Source of the DNA: Pseudomonas nicosulfuronedens
GTDB taxonomy: Bacteria; Pseudomonadota; Gammaproteobacteria; Pseudomonadales; Pseudomonadaceae
NCBI RefSeq assembly: GCF_005877905.1
Contig: NZ_SWDV01000002.1
Location: 62,001 to 126,000, forward strand
DNA length: 64,000 bases
Direction: 5' to 3'
Below are positions 26,604-37,895 of the stretch, one piece after another. A program made the position numbers and the translations under genes. The notes under the pieces were generated by a model. The model searched no databases. It was not told the DNA's origin and saw only the letters and a program-made list of their open reading frames with translations. The stretch's first letter is position 1; each line of letters begins with the position of its first letter.

Positions 26604-27256
26604 TGGGCGAAACGCTGGGCTTTCGTGAGCTGGGTATCCTCCCTTACGAGCCGACCTGGCACGCCATGCAGCGCTTCACCGCCGAGCGCGAAGCCGTCAC
26701 GCCCGATGAAGTCTGGCTGCTCGAGCACGAGCGGGTATTCACCCAGGGCCAGGCCGGCAAGGCCGAGCACGTGCTGTTCCCCGGTGATATCCCGGTCGTC
26801 CAGGTCGACCGCGGCGGCCAGGTGACCTACCACGGCCCCGGCCAACTGGTCGCCTACCTGATGCTCGACGTGCGTCGCTCCGGCATTGGCGTGCGTGACC
26901 TTGTCTCGCGCATCGAGCAGAGTCTCATCGGCCTGCTCGACAGCTACGGCGTCACGGCTGTGTCCAAACCCGACGCACCGGGCGTCTATGTGGACGGCGC
27001 GAAGATCGCATCCCTTGGCCTGCGCATCCGCAATGGCCGCTCCTTCCATGGCCTGGCCCTTAACGTGGACATGGACCTGGAACCCTTTCGACGCATCAAT
27101 CCCTGCGGTTACGCAGGTATGGCCATGACCCAGCTGAGTCAGCTGGCCGGCCCCATCGCATTGGCCGATGTGCGCGAGCGCCTGCGTGGCGAACTCGTCG
27201 AACGCCTTGGCTACGCGGCACAGAAGACCCTAATGGGCGGGATCCAACCTAGATGA
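26603..27256 (+). CDS. lipB: Octanoyl-ACP protein transferase LipB
   Basis: LipB moves octanoate from acyl carrier protein to lipoate-dependent enzymes. The 217-residue protein shows [20 protein letters not shown], the lysine in [11 protein letters not shown], and the nucleophile cysteine in INPCGYAGM. It overlaps the YbeD-like gene and, by four bases, lipA, so all three are coupled. Confidence 0.95.
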   Translation: MGETLGFRELGILPYEPTWHAMQRFTAEREAVTPDEVWLLEHERVFTQGQAGKAEHVLFPGDIPVVQVDRGGQVTYHGPGQLVAYLMLDVRRSGIGVRDLVSRIEQSLIGLLDSYGVTAVSKPDAPGVYVDGAKIASLGLRIRNGRSFHGLALNVDMDLEPFRRINPCGYAGMAMTQLSQLAGPIALADVRERLRGELVERLGYAAQKTLMGGIQPR

Positions 27257-28248
27257 GCACTGTTGTGGAGAGTTCCGGCCAGGCTGCCCCGGCCGCCAAG
27301 CCGGGCAAGGTGGAAGTTGGCGTCAAGCTGCGCGGCGCAGAGAAGGTCGCGCGTATTCCGGTGAAGATCATCCCCACCGACGAACTGCCGAAGAAGCCCG
27401 ACTGGATTCGCGTGCGCATCCCTGTTTCTCCCGAGGTCGACCGTATCAAGCAACTGCTGCGCAAGCACAAGCTGCACAGCGTTTGCGAGGAAGCTTCCTG
27501 CCCGAACCTGGGCGAGTGCTTCTCCGGTGGCACCGCGACCTTCATGATCATGGGCGACATCTGCACCCGCCGCTGCCCGTTCTGCGACGTCGGCCATGGT
27601 CGTCCGAAGCCGCTGGACGTCGATGAGCCGACCAACCTCGCCATCGCCATCGCCGACCTGCGCCTGAAGTACGTGGTGATCACCTCGGTGGACCGCGACG
27701 ACCTGCGTGACGGCGGCGCCCAGCACTTCGCCGACTGCCTGCGTGAAATCCGCAAGCTGTCCCCCGGCGTGCAGCTGGAGACCCTGGTCCCGGACTACCG
27801 CGGCCGTATGGACATCGCCCTGGAAATCACCGCCAACGAGCCGCCGGACGTCTTCAACCACAACCTGGAAACCGTACCGCGCCTGTACAAGTCGTCCCGT
27901 CCGGGCTCCGATTTCGAGTGGTCGCTGGACCTGCTGCAGAAGTTCAAGCAGATGGTTCCGCACGTACCGACCAAGTCCGGCCTGATGCTCGGCCTGGGCG
28001 AGACCGACGAGGAAGTCATCGAAGTCATGCACCGCATGCGCGAGCACGACATCGACATGCTGACCCTCGGTCAGTACCTGCAGCCCTCGCGCAACCACCT
28101 GCCGGTGCAGCGCTTCGTCCACCCGGACACCTTCGCCTGGTTCGCCGAGGAAGGCGAGAAGATGGGCTTCAAGAACGTTGCTTCCGGCCCTCTGGTGCGT
28201 TCCTCGTACCACGCCGATCAGCAGGCGCACGGTACCAAGATCGGCTGA
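27253..28248 (+). CDS. lipA: Lipoyl synthase
   Basis: LipA inserts two sulphurs into protein-bound octanoyl groups by radical SAM chemistry. The 331-residue protein carries both iron-sulphur cluster motifs: the auxiliary [12 protein letters not shown] and the radical-SAM [10 protein letters not shown], then the [13 protein letters not shown] and [13 protein letters not shown] stretches. It ends the ybeD-lipB-lipA unit and is followed by a bidirectional terminator. Confidence 0.96.
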   Translation: MSTVVESSGQAAPAAKPGKVEVGVKLRGAEKVARIPVKIIPTDELPKKPDWIRVRIPVSPEVDRIKQLLRKHKLHSVCEEASCPNLGECFSGGTATFMIMGDICTRRCPFCDVGHGRPKPLDVDEPTNLAIAIADLRLKYVVITSVDRDDLRDGGAQHFADCLREIRKLSPGVQLETLVPDYRGRMDIALEITANEPPDVFNHNLETVPRLYKSSRPGSDFEWSLDLLQKFKQMVPHVPTKSGLMLGLGETDEEVIEVMHRMREHDIDMLTLGQYLQPSRNHLPVQRFVHPDTFAWFAEEGEKMGFKNVASGPLVRSSYHADQQAHGTKIG

Positions 28249-28260
28249 ATGGCCAACTCC

Positions 28261-28298
28261 TGAATGAAAAAGGCGCCCGAGGGCACCTTTTTCATTCA
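28261..28298. terminator. Bidirectional terminator lipA / transglycosylase
   Basis: TGAATGAAAAAGG (28261-28273) is complementary to CCTTTTTCATTCA (28286-28298), with a GC-rich inner stem. It has A and T runs on both sides, so it can stop transcription from both directions. The stop codon of the convergent transglycosylase (28296-28298) is part of the stem. Confidence 0.85.
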
Positions 28299-29558
28299 GC
28301 TTTTCTGTCGGAGCAACTCCAGCAGGAACGGGGTCGGATAGCCGTCCGCCGGTGATCCGATCGATTGCTGGAAGGCACGGATCGCCTTGCGTGTGTTGGC
28401 ACCGATGATGCCGTCGGCAGTTCCCGGTTGATACCCCCGCTGTACCAACAATTGTTGCAGTTCGATGCGCTCAGAGCGGCTCAACGGAATGTCCTCCTCC
28501 GGCCAGTTCGCCACCAGTTTTCCGCCGCCCTTGAAGCTGTCTGCCAGCAGGCCGACGGCGAGGGCATAGGATGTCGAGTTGTTGTACTTGAGGATGGCGC
28601 GGAAATTGTCTGTCACCAGAAACGCAGGGCCGCGGTAACCGGCGGGCAGGAGTAGCGAGACATTGGCTTGTGGGTCGCTCGGCAGATTGCCGCCGGCCAC
28701 CTTTATGCCCTGACGCAGCCATTCGCTCATCGGTTTTCGGATGTCCATGTCCGCCTGGGAGTAGTCGAAGCCTGGCGGCAGGCGCACTTCGAAGCCCCAG
28801 GACTGGCCGCGCTGCCAGCCGGAGGTCTTCAGGTAATTGGCGGTGGAGGCAAGGGCGTCCGGGGACGAGCCCCAGATATCGCGTCGGCCGTCGCCGTCGA
28901 AGTCCACCGCGTACTGGTTGTAAGTGGTGGGAATGAATTGCGTCTGCCCCATGGCGCCGGCCCAGGAGCCGATCATGTTGCCGGCTGGCACGTCACCGTG
29001 CTGGATGATCCGAAGCGCCGCGATCAACTGGTCGCGACCGAAGTCTGGGCGGCGACCTTCATAGGCGAGGGTGGCGAGGGAGCGGATGACGTTCTTGCTG
29101 CCCATCTGCTGGCCGAAATTGCTTTCCATGCCCCAGATCGCTACCACTGCTTCGCGGTCCACACCGTAAGCCGTGTCGATGCGTTGCAGCACCTCCGCGT
29201 TCTGCAGTAGGCGGTCCTGACCATTGCGCACTCGCGCCGGGGAGACGGCGCTTTCCAGGTACTGCCAGACGGGGCGAGTGAACTCGGGTTGACTGCGGTC
29301 GGCGGTCACCACCGAGTCATCCGGCTCGATGCCTTCGAACGCCTGATCGAAGGTCTGCGGGCTGATGCCGGCGGCCAGCGCTTGCGCGCGGAAGCCGTCG
29401 CGCCATTGGGCGAAGCTCTGCGTGGGTTGAGCATGCTCGACGGCGGCGCCTTTGGGCGGCGGCTCGGTGCAGGAGGTCAACAGGCCGAAGCTGGCCAGGG
29501 ACAGTGCGGCGATGAGCAGGCAACGTTGGCCGACAACAGGTGAAACAGGCTTGCGCAT
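28296..29558 (-). CDS. Lytic murein transglycosylase lipoprotein with peptidoglycan-binding domain
   Basis: A 420-residue MltB-family (TIGR02283-like) lipoprotein. The lipobox is LTSC near residue 29 after MRKPVSPVVGQRCLLIAALS. The catalytic glutamate is in IWGMESNFGQQMG; GSWAGAMGQTQFIPTTYNQYAVDFDGDG forms the groove. A C-terminal peptidoglycan-binding domain (about 360-415, LQQLLVQRGYQPGTADGIIG) distinguishes it from MltB at 22807. The ATG at 29558 is preceded by AGGAGA; an in-frame start at 29600 is rejected. It overlaps the bidirectional terminator at its end. Confidence 0.9.
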   Translation of the reverse strand: MRKPVSPVVGQRCLLIAALSLASFGLLTSCTEPPPKGAAVEHAQPTQSFAQWRDGFRAQALAAGISPQTFDQAFEGIEPDDSVVTADRSQPEFTRPVWQYLESAVSPARVRNGQDRLLQNAEVLQRIDTAYGVDREAVVAIWGMESNFGQQMGSKNVIRSLATLAYEGRRPDFGRDQLIAALRIIQHGDVPAGNMIGSWAGAMGQTQFIPTTYNQYAVDFDGDGRRDIWGSSPDALASTANYLKTSGWQRGQSWGFEVRLPPGFDYSQADMDIRKPMSEWLRQGIKVAGGNLPSDPQANVSLLLPAGYRGPAFLVTDNFRAILKYNNSTSYALAVGLLADSFKGGGKLVANWPEEDIPLSRSERIELQQLLVQRGYQPGTADGIIGANTRKAIRAFQQSIGSPADGYPTPFLLELLRQKS

Positions 29559-29772
29559 TGCTCTCCTCGGGAACTGGCAGGGGAGGGGCCACCTTAACAT
29601 GGCGTTTTTGACGCGTCTGCGTTCGACAGAGGCGGCGGGTCAGCAGATTCGATGTTGCAGCGGCGGCAAAATTCCCTCCGGCGCCGGGGCGGTCGTCGGG
29701 CGGTGCACTTTTAAGTCTTGTGCGGGGGCTTTGGGGGCTCAGTCGAGGGCTTGGCCCGCCGCTACAAGGGCA

Positions 29773-30075
29773 TCATTTATTGCCTGGGCTGCCACCGCTT
29801 TCCTGATCGACATTGGGTGCGCTCTGGTTCAGTTCCTTGAGCATGTCGTCATAGGCGGCGCAGTCGTCGGGGCGCTGCTCACTGGAGCGGGACTTCTTCA
29901 TTTCCGCGAGTTTTTCGTTGAGCTTCTGCGCGCGCTGGGGATCGCTGCGGGTGACTTCGGTGACCTTGGCGGCGACCTGCTTGCCCTTGGCTTCGGCTTC
30001 CTGGTCGGAGCAGAACGCATGGGCGGACAGGCTGAAGGGAAGGGCGAGGATGGCGACTATCAGGGGTGCTTTCAT
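29773..30075 (-). CDS. Small exported protein of unknown function
   Basis: A 100-residue protein with a signal peptide (MKAPLIVAILALPFSLSAHA). The mature part is charged and helical, with two cysteines (FCSDQEAEAKGKQ and PDDCAAYDDML) that could form a disulphide in the periplasm; it ends in a serine/glycine-rich tail. The family is not recognised with certainty. Nothing adjacent suggests a partner, and 170 bases without a gene separate it from the transglycosylase. Confidence 0.7.
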   Translation of the reverse strand: MKAPLIVAILALPFSLSAHAFCSDQEAEAKGKQVAAKVTEVTRSDPQRAQKLNEKLAEMKKSRSSEQRPDDCAAYDDMLKELNQSAPNVDQESGGSPGNK

Positions 30076-30147
30076 GTGCAGACCTCCAGGGCTTGGCTGT
30101 CCGGTTGAAAGCGAAAGAGCGGGGGTGGTTCAGGTTTTCTGAGGATT

Positions 30148-30300
30148 TCAGGCCGCCAGAAGCGAAGAAGCCTCCCAGTTACGGGTGGCTTCGCGGCGGT
30201 AGCTGCCTTTGCCTTTGAGCGGTTGTTCCTGGCGGCTGCGGAACAGCGGTTGCGCAATCAGGGACTTGGCCTTGTTTGGCCGTTTGGATTTCTTCGCCAT
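30148..30300 (-). CDS. arfA: Alternative ribosome-rescue factor ArfA
   Basis: A 50-residue product that matches the core of ArfA, the protein that recruits release factor 2 to ribosomes stalled at the end of a message without a stop codon. The diagnostic segment PLFRSRQEQPLKGKGSYRRE is followed by ATRNWEASS, as in enterobacterial ArfA, with a lysine-rich N terminus (MAKKSKRPNKAKSL). The ATG at 30300 has GAGGAA seven bases upstream. An internal hairpin at 30167-30192 lies just before the stop; in E. coli a comparable hairpin is cut by RNase III so that arfA mRNA itself lacks a stop and is kept silent by tmRNA. The gene is shorter than most automatic thresholds. Confidence 0.85.
   Translation of the reverse strand: MAKKSKRPNKAKSLIAQPLFRSRQEQPLKGKGSYRREATRNWEASSLLAA
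30167..30192 (-). promoter_or_regulatory. Hairpin inside the arfA coding sequence
   Basis: On the mRNA, GAAGCC pairs with GGCTTC and, after one A/A mismatch, CCC pairs with GGG around a GTAACT loop. It covers the codons for EATRNWEAS, about six codons before the stop. The position matches the RNase III cleavage or termination hairpins of other arfA genes, which make a stop-less message. Pairing is seen; cleavage is inferred. Confidence 0.6.
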
Positions 30301-30478
30301 GGGTCTTTCCTCGTTGAAGCCGGCGCCGTTGCCGGCGCGCGCATCTTCCGCCTATCTGGGACGCTTGTCCATGCCGCTGGTCTATCGGCCGGCAGGCCAA
30401 GGCGAGCGGTTGGCGTTCGGGGCTACGCTGGGACGACGGACCTTTCTGATATGACAGACAAGAACGAGGGCAAGGGTG

Positions 30479-30829
30479 ATGAAGTTTCTCTGCATGATCT
30501 ACTTCGACGAGCGCAAGGCCTCTGAGCTGCCGGAAGCCGAACTGCGTGGCATCGTCGATGACTGCATGACCTACAGCGAGCAACTGCGCCGCAGCGGCAA
30601 CTACATTGCGGCCAATGCGCTGTTGCCGACGCCGACCGGGCGCACGTTGCGCGGGCAAGGTGAAAAGCTTGCGGTCACCGATGGGCCGTTTGCCGAGACG
30701 CGGGAACAGTTGGGCGGCTTCTACCTGATCGAGGCGCAGAGCATGGAAGAGGCCGAACGCATTGCTGCGAAAATTCCGCCGGGGCGGCTGGGTTGCGTGG
30801 AGGTGCGTCAGGTGCGGGAGTGGGAATGA
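30479..30829 (+). CDS. YCII-related/DGPF-domain protein
   Basis: A 116-residue protein of the YCII-like (DGPFAETKE) family: KFLCMIYFDERKA at the start, VTDGPFAETREQLGGFYLIEAQSMEEAERIA in the middle and GCVEVRQVREWE at the end. These ferredoxin-like proteins often accompany ECF sigma factors, but none is next to this one. ATG at 30479 follows AAGGGTG. It is transcribed divergently from arfA; function unknown. Confidence 0.88.
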   Translation: MKFLCMIYFDERKASELPEAELRGIVDDCMTYSEQLRRSGNYIAANALLPTPTGRTLRGQGEKLAVTDGPFAETREQLGGFYLIEAQSMEEAERIAAKIPPGRLGCVEVRQVREWE

Positions 30830-30888
30830 GGCGGAATCCCTCTCGAACCAAGCCCGCTTTCACGTGATGAGAGACTTCGGGGCTGGCT

Positions 30889-30937
30889 TGTAGGAGCGCC
30901 CCATGGGCGCGATCGCGGGCGTGGCCCGCTCCTACAG
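30889..30937 (+). repeat. Compound REP-like palindrome
   Basis: GTAGGAGC and GCTCCTAC close a structure containing two inner hairpins, GCGCCC/GGGCGC and GCGGGC/GCCCGC. It is the second REP class in the window (shared GTAGGAGC ends, different interior) and recurs at 40952-41002. Confidence 0.75.
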
Positions 30938-31084
30938 GGGAGCTTGGCCTTCAGAATGTCTGTGGGCAGTTTCCTAAGAGGTGAACCGGGCCACGCTATG
31001 CGGCGAAACGTCCGGATTTGAGCTGTCGGAACAGTGAAATCTCCTACCTTCTTTTAGCCTTGAGGGCCTACGTGCGTGCTCGCT

Positions 31085-31330
31085 AGATTCCGCCTGCCAC
31101 GGTCAATCCCGTGGCCGGGTGTCGCAACCCGATAGGAGTCTGGCGCACGTGTAACGCCAAATCACCTGTAGCACGATGAGTTCGTATCCTGCTGCGTTGG
31201 TGTTCTATGGCGGGCCGTGTGAGGTGGGCCTTTGCCCGACCGGTGTTGTGCGCCTTTCCGCCGGATTGCGACCCGAGCACGGTCCGCCACCCCAACTCAT
31301 GTCGCAATGAGCGGTGGCGGCTCCTTAATC
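31085..31330 (+). ncRNA. Candidate C4-type antisense RNA leader
   Basis: This non-coding stretch is strongly structured. CCACGG/CCGTGG forms a hairpin at 31097-31114; GGGT-GTCGCA-ACCC another at 31117-31130; CCGCCACC/GGTGGCGG (31284-31291 with 31313-31320) encloses CTCAT-GTCGCA-ATGAG. The loop sequence GTCGCAA at 31121 is complementary to TTGCGAC at 31266-31272 and is repeated at 31301 and 31340. One reading frame across it spells VFYGGPCEVGL, resembling the 'ash/Icd-like' frames overlapping C4 RNAs of phages P1 and P4. The C4 assignment is from remembered features and needs a covariance search. Confidence 0.5.
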
Positions 31331-31347
31331 TAGAAAGGTGTCGCAGC

Positions 31348-31431
31348 ATGCACTATCCCCCTTTTACTCTCGCGCCCCACCCTGGTTCTTTCTGTCCTAC
31401 TGCACCGTCCCCGGAGGTGCGCCATGACTGA
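31348..31431 (+). CDS. Possible 27-codon leader peptide
   Basis: ATG at 31348 has AAAGGTG about seven bases upstream and opens a 27-residue frame (MHYPPFTLAPHPGSFC...) ending at 31431, overlapping the next start at 31424. One of the repeated GTCGCA boxes lies between its ribosome site and start. It may couple translation to the following gene, or be chance. Confidence 0.35.
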   Translation: MHYPPFTLAPHPGSFCPTAPSPEVRHD

Positions 31432-31735
31432 GTTCCTTCCCGTTCCGCTGGAATCCCGCCCCTACGAAGACGTGATGTTCATCAATGCCCTGGCGTCGGT
31501 CGAGCAGTTGCGCGACGCCGCGTTGCGGCGCCTGACGGCGGTGGAAGACCTGCTTTGCCTGCTGGAGGACGACTCCGATCCTGGCCTGATCCGCGCGACG
31601 TCGCGTCTGGCATCGGCACTCTCGCCGCTGGTCAGCGAAGCTCGGCAGCTTTACGAACTGGCGCTGGATCGGCCGACCGAGGAGCGGGGAAAGGCGCGTC
31701 TCGCGTCGCAGGAGTCAGGAGCGGCGTTGCGCTGA
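31424..31735 (+). CDS. Small protein of unknown function downstream of C4-like RNA
   Basis: A 103-residue protein with no signal peptide or membrane segment. The centre (MFINALASVEQLRDAALRRLTAVEDLLCLLEDDSDPGL) looks like two amphipathic helices, loosely like the small DUF3077/DUF6124 proteins of pseudomonads; that link is only an impression. GGAGGTG precedes the ATG. It occupies the place that an antirepressor gene takes behind C4 RNA in phages, so its level may be set by that RNA. Confidence 0.6.
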   Translation: MTEFLPVPLESRPYEDVMFINALASVEQLRDAALRRLTAVEDLLCLLEDDSDPGLIRATSRLASALSPLVSEARQLYELALDRPTEERGKARLASQESGAALR

Positions 31736-31927
31736 TCCGTTCTGGAGCCGGGGGGAGGCGCCTCACGGATTCATCGAACCCTGGCCTGTGGCGGATTGTC
31801 GCTATTTCTGTAACAGATTTTTTCAGAGGCGCGACTGTGGCTGGTTCGCTGGCTCGGTTAGCTTGGTAGCTGACTAACTATTGCCTCGGTGTGCAGGGAC
31901 CGCGACGCCCCCGGCTGGAGATGTGTC

Positions 31928-33160
31928 ATGCAGCAATGGTCCCCGACCCAGCGCAATGTGGTGATCGCTTCGGTGCTCGCCTGGACGCTGGATGCCTTTG
32001 ACTTCTTCCTCCTGGTCTTCGTCCTCACCGATATCGCGCAGACCTTCCAGGTGGACCTGCCGCAGGTGTCGCTGGCGATCCTGCTGACCCTGGCGGTGCG
32101 GCCCATCGGCGCGCTGCTGTTCGGACGCGCTGCCGAGCGTTATGGCCGGCGACCGGTCCTGATGGTCAACATCCTGATCTACTCGGTGCTGGAACTGGCC
32201 TCGGCCTTTTCGCCGAACCTCGAGACCTTCCTGATCCTGCGCGTGGTCTACGGCGTGGCGATGGGAGGCATCTGGGGCGTGGCTTCCTCGCTGGCGATGG
32301 AGACCATTCCCGAGCGTTCGCGGGGGATGGTGTCGGGGTTGTTCCAGGCGGGTTACCCGGCGGGCTACCTGATCGCTTCGATCATCTATGGCCTGTTCTT
32401 TGAAGCGCTGGGCTGGCGTGGGATGTTCATCGTCGGTTGCCTGCCGGTGGTGCTGGTGGTGTTCATCTGGTTCAAGGTGCCGGAATCGCCGATCTGGCAG
32501 GCGGCACGCGAGCGCAAGGAGTCGACGCCGCTGTGGCCGGTGCTGCGCAGCCAGTGGAAGTTGTGCCTGTACGCGGTCCTGTTGATGGCTTGCTTCAACT
32601 TCTTCAGCCATGGCACGCAGGACCTTTACCCGACTTTCCTGAAGGTGCAGCACGGGTTTGATACGCAGACGGTCAGCCTGATCGCGGTGGTCTATAACAT
32701 CGCGGCGATCCTGGGAGGCATTCTGTTCGGCAGTCTGTCCGAGCGTATCGGGCGGAAGAAGGCCATCATCTGCGGCTCGCTGCTGGCGCTACCGGTGCTG
32801 CCATTGTGGGCATTCAGCCACGGCGCGGTGGCGCTGGGCGTCGGCGCCTTCCTGATGCAGTTCATGGTGCAGGGCGCCTGGGGTGTGATTCCCGCCTATC
32901 TGAACGAATTGGCGCCGGTGGGCACTCGCGCGGTGCTGCCGGGGTTCGTCTATCAACTGGGCAACCTGATCGCTTCGGTCAATGCGCCACTGCAGGCGGA
33001 GATCGCCAGGAGCTACAGCTTTGGGACGGCGATGGCCGTGGTTGCCGGGGTCGTGGCGGTGCTCATCTGCGTGCTGATCAGTACCGGGCGCGATACTCGC
33101 GGTGTGGCGCTGGATAGGGCGGAAGGCCAGGAGCACCGGGCAGTGCCGGCGCGGTCCTGA
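31928..33160 (+). CDS. MFS carboxylate transporter (NanT/Jen1-like)
   Basis: A 410-residue, 12-segment major facilitator. The first helix has LAWTLDAFDFFLLVFVLTDIA, and the loop 2-3 motif is GRAAERYGRRPVL; VYGVAMGGIWGVASSLAMETIPERSRG is typical of the sialate/lactate proton symporters. The substrate is probably a monocarboxylate or sugar acid. The ATG at 31928 follows GGAG; longer starts are rejected. An imperfect GTTAG...CTAAC dyad lies near 31857-31878 upstream. It stands alone between repeats. Confidence 0.85.
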   Translation: MQQWSPTQRNVVIASVLAWTLDAFDFFLLVFVLTDIAQTFQVDLPQVSLAILLTLAVRPIGALLFGRAAERYGRRPVLMVNILIYSVLELASAFSPNLETFLILRVVYGVAMGGIWGVASSLAMETIPERSRGMVSGLFQAGYPAGYLIASIIYGLFFEALGWRGMFIVGCLPVVLVVFIWFKVPESPIWQAARERKESTPLWPVLRSQWKLCLYAVLLMACFNFFSHGTQDLYPTFLKVQHGFDTQTVSLIAVVYNIAAILGGILFGSLSERIGRKKAIICGSLLALPVLPLWAFSHGAVALGVGAFLMQFMVQGAWGVIPAYLNELAPVGTRAVLPGFVYQLGNLIASVNAPLQAEIARSYSFGTAMAVVAGVVAVLICVLISTGRDTRGVALDRAEGQEHRAVPARS

Positions 33161-33179
33161 AATTCCGGGCGCTGGGCGG

Positions 33180-33260
33180 GTTCGCGAGCAAGTTCGATCC
33201 TACCGGGCGCGGCGTAGACACGGACTTTGTCCGCGATGGCCTCTCGGCCACTCTGGTCGT
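33180..33260 (+). repeat. Single REP half with additional hairpins
   Basis: TTCGCGAGCAAGTTCGATCC (33181-33200) is a diverged REP core with no inverted partner nearby. CGGAC-TTT-GTCCG (33221-33233) and GGCC-TCTC-GGCC (33238-33249) follow. The region separates the MFS gene from the convergent holA. Confidence 0.65.
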
Positions 33261-33272
33261 GAGGCGTTGCAA

Positions 33273-34310
33273 TCAGGCCGAAGGCAGGCTGATGCGCTGG
33301 CCGGCGACCAGCAGGGCGAGGCGGGCGAGGCTGTTCCAGACGTTGCCGGGGGCCTGGCCCTTGATCTGTGCGTCGATCAGCTGGGCGTCCTGCAGCATCT
33401 GGTTCCAGCGCTGCGTGGTGTGCCGTTGCAGGGCCTTGCTCATCAGCGGGCGACGTTTGTCCCAGATGGGCGGGCGGGCCTGGCTGAAGGCCTTGTCGAG
33501 CGGGACGCCCTGGCTGAACTGCTGGGCGAGGCTGGCGAGCACGCGGATTTCCCGGGCCAGGGCCCAGAGGATGACCGGGGGTTCCACCCCTTCGCCGCGC
33601 AGGCCTTCGAGCATGCGCAGGCAGTGGGCGGCTTCGCCGTTGAGGGCAGCATCGATCAGGCCGAAGACGTCGAAGCGCGCGCTGTCGGCCACGGCAGCCT
33701 GCACGGTGTCGGCGTCGATCTGCTGGCCATCGGCAAGCAGCTTGAGCTTTTCGATTTCCTGGGCGGCGGCCAGCAGGTTGCCTTCGACGCGCGCGGCGAT
33801 CAGGTCAACCGCTTCCTGGCTGGCGGCGAGGCCGGCCTGGGACAGGCGCTGACGGATCCACTGCGGCAACTGGTGTGCGTCGATGGGCCAGATCTGGATG
33901 AACTGGGCGGCGTCGCCGTCGATCAGGGCCTTGGCCCATTTGGTCTTCTGCGTGCTGCCGTCGAGTTTGGGCAGGCTGACCAGCAGGACGGTGTCTTCCG
34001 GCGGACGCTGCAGGTATTCCTGGAGAATTGCCGCGCCCTTGTCGCCAGGCTTGCCGGAGGGAAGGCGCAGTTCGATCAGGCGCTTCTCGGCGAACAGCGA
34101 AAGGCTGGCGCCGGCCTCAAGCAGCTGGCCCCAATCGAAGTTGGCTTCGGCGTTGAACACCTGGCGCTCACCGAAATCACGCTGGCGGCAGGCGGCACGG
34201 ATGGCGTCGCAGGCTTCCTGGCAGAGCAACGGTTCGTCGCCGCTGACCACGTAGACGGGCGCGAGGTTGCCTTGCAGGTGCTTGGCGAGTTGTCCGGGAT
34301 TGAGCTTCAT
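33273..34310 (-). CDS. holA: DNA polymerase III delta subunit
   Basis: HolA opens the beta clamp in the clamp loader. The 345-residue protein has the AAA+ like N-terminal fold (MKLNPGQLAKHLQGNLAPVYVVSGDEPLLCQEACDAIR), the FAEKRLIELRLPSG strand and a helical C-terminal collar domain (QRWNQMLQDAQLIDAQIKGQ). As is normal for delta, the ATP-binding P-loop is degenerate. It lies 36 bases after lptE, with a hairpin between. Confidence 0.93.
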   Translation of the reverse strand: MKLNPGQLAKHLQGNLAPVYVVSGDEPLLCQEACDAIRAACRQRDFGERQVFNAEANFDWGQLLEAGASLSLFAEKRLIELRLPSGKPGDKGAAILQEYLQRPPEDTVLLVSLPKLDGSTQKTKWAKALIDGDAAQFIQIWPIDAHQLPQWIRQRLSQAGLAASQEAVDLIAARVEGNLLAAAQEIEKLKLLADGQQIDADTVQAAVADSARFDVFGLIDAALNGEAAHCLRMLEGLRGEGVEPPVILWALAREIRVLASLAQQFSQGVPLDKAFSQARPPIWDKRRPLMSKALQRHTTQRWNQMLQDAQLIDAQIKGQAPGNVWNSLARLALLVAGQRISLPSA

Positions 34311-34319
34311 GATGAGAAA

Positions 34320-34339
34320 GGGGCCGGTTGGCCGGCCCC
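34320..34339 (-). terminator. Hairpin between lptE and holA
   Basis: GGGGCCGG-TTGG-CCGGCCCC forms a perfect eight-pair stem. On the - strand it is followed by CTTTCTC, a weak T tract, so it may attenuate read-through from lptE into holA. holA starts only 9 bases further on. Confidence 0.5.
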
Positions 34340-34346
34340 TTGTCGC

Positions 34347-34958
34347 TTACTGCTTCGGAAATTCGATCGGCGACTGCTGCGGCTGAGACTTGGCAGCCTC
34401 GTCCGCGGCCTTCATCGCGTCCGCTTCGGCCTTGGCCTTGGCTTCCGCCTTGGCTTGCAGGTCGTCGAGCTGGGCCGGGGTGATCAGCTGCAGGCGGGTA
34501 ACCATCTGCTGGACCAGGTCGCGGCGCATTTCGGCACGGATCTGCTGGGCTTCCTGGTCGGAACCGATCAGGTTGTTCTCGTCCTGCACGTAGACCTTGC
34601 GGACCTGCACCTGATTGGCGAGCAGCAGCAGGTTGTCGCTGCCGCGAATCTCGTAGCTCAGGGTGTTGGTCAGTTCGTTTTCTGCGCTGCGCGCCGAGCT
34701 GGTGTAGCTGACGCTACGCTGGGTCACGTCTTCGCGGGCGAGGATCAGGTGGTACGGCGCACGGGAGACGACTTTCACGCCGCTGCCTTCAAGCACCTGC
34801 TTGAGCTGCGTGACGGTGTCGCCATAGGCGTTGCGCGCGCTCACGTCGATCTCCTTGAGCGCAAAGTTCGTATCGCCCAGGCCACGCAGTTGGAAACCGC
34901 AGGCGCTCAGCACGCTGGCCAGGCCGATCAGCGCGAGGCTGGTCAGGATACGTTTCAT
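34347..34958 (-). CDS. lptE: LPS-assembly lipoprotein LptE
   Basis: LptE plugs the LptD barrel and helps insert lipopolysaccharide in the outer membrane. The 203-residue lipoprotein starts [20 protein letters not shown] with the lipobox LSAC, and continues [40 protein letters not shown] and [20 protein letters not shown], all as in Pseudomonas LptE. The C-terminal 40 residues are an alanine/lysine-rich low-complexity tail. ATG at 34958 gives the signal sequence; a longer frame is rejected. It follows leuS, the usual order. Confidence 0.93.
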   Translation of the reverse strand: MKRILTSLALIGLASVLSACGFQLRGLGDTNFALKEIDVSARNAYGDTVTQLKQVLEGSGVKVVSRAPYHLILAREDVTQRSVSYTSSARSAENELTNTLSYEIRGSDNLLLLANQVQVRKVYVQDENNLIGSDQEAQQIRAEMRRDLVQQMVTRLQLITPAQLDDLQAKAEAKAKAEADAMKAADEAAKSQPQQSPIEFPKQ

Positions 34959-35038
34959 CAAGCTTCCCTCACTCCTGTTGATCCGGTATGCCCGTGGCGA
35001 AGGTGCCACGGGCGAATGGGTCTTTTCCAGCGTTGCTT

Positions 35039-37723
<2,685 letters not shown>

Positions 37724-37895
37724 TCACCAGCCCCTGAGAAAACAAGGGTCGGGCGGCTACAGAAAGCCTCGTAGCATACATGACCCCCACCCGAGCCGGT
37801 AGCCCGCGCCGTTTGTCGCGCGCTCGGTGTGGCACGGGGTGGGCCGCTAAGCTTTGCCTGAGGGCGGGAGGTTTCCGCCTGTCTTGAGGTGACTG

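Noticed and set aside
30072-30257. 61-codon frame on the - strand overlapping arfA
   Set aside because: It is the wrong frame of arfA; the arfA frame carries the conserved LFRSR and KGKGSY residues and a ribosome site.
31207-31431. Icd/Ash-like reading frame over the C4-like region
   Set aside because: The similarity is best explained by RNA structure conservation; the frame has no good ribosome site and its codons cover hairpins. It is used only as a clue to the RNA.
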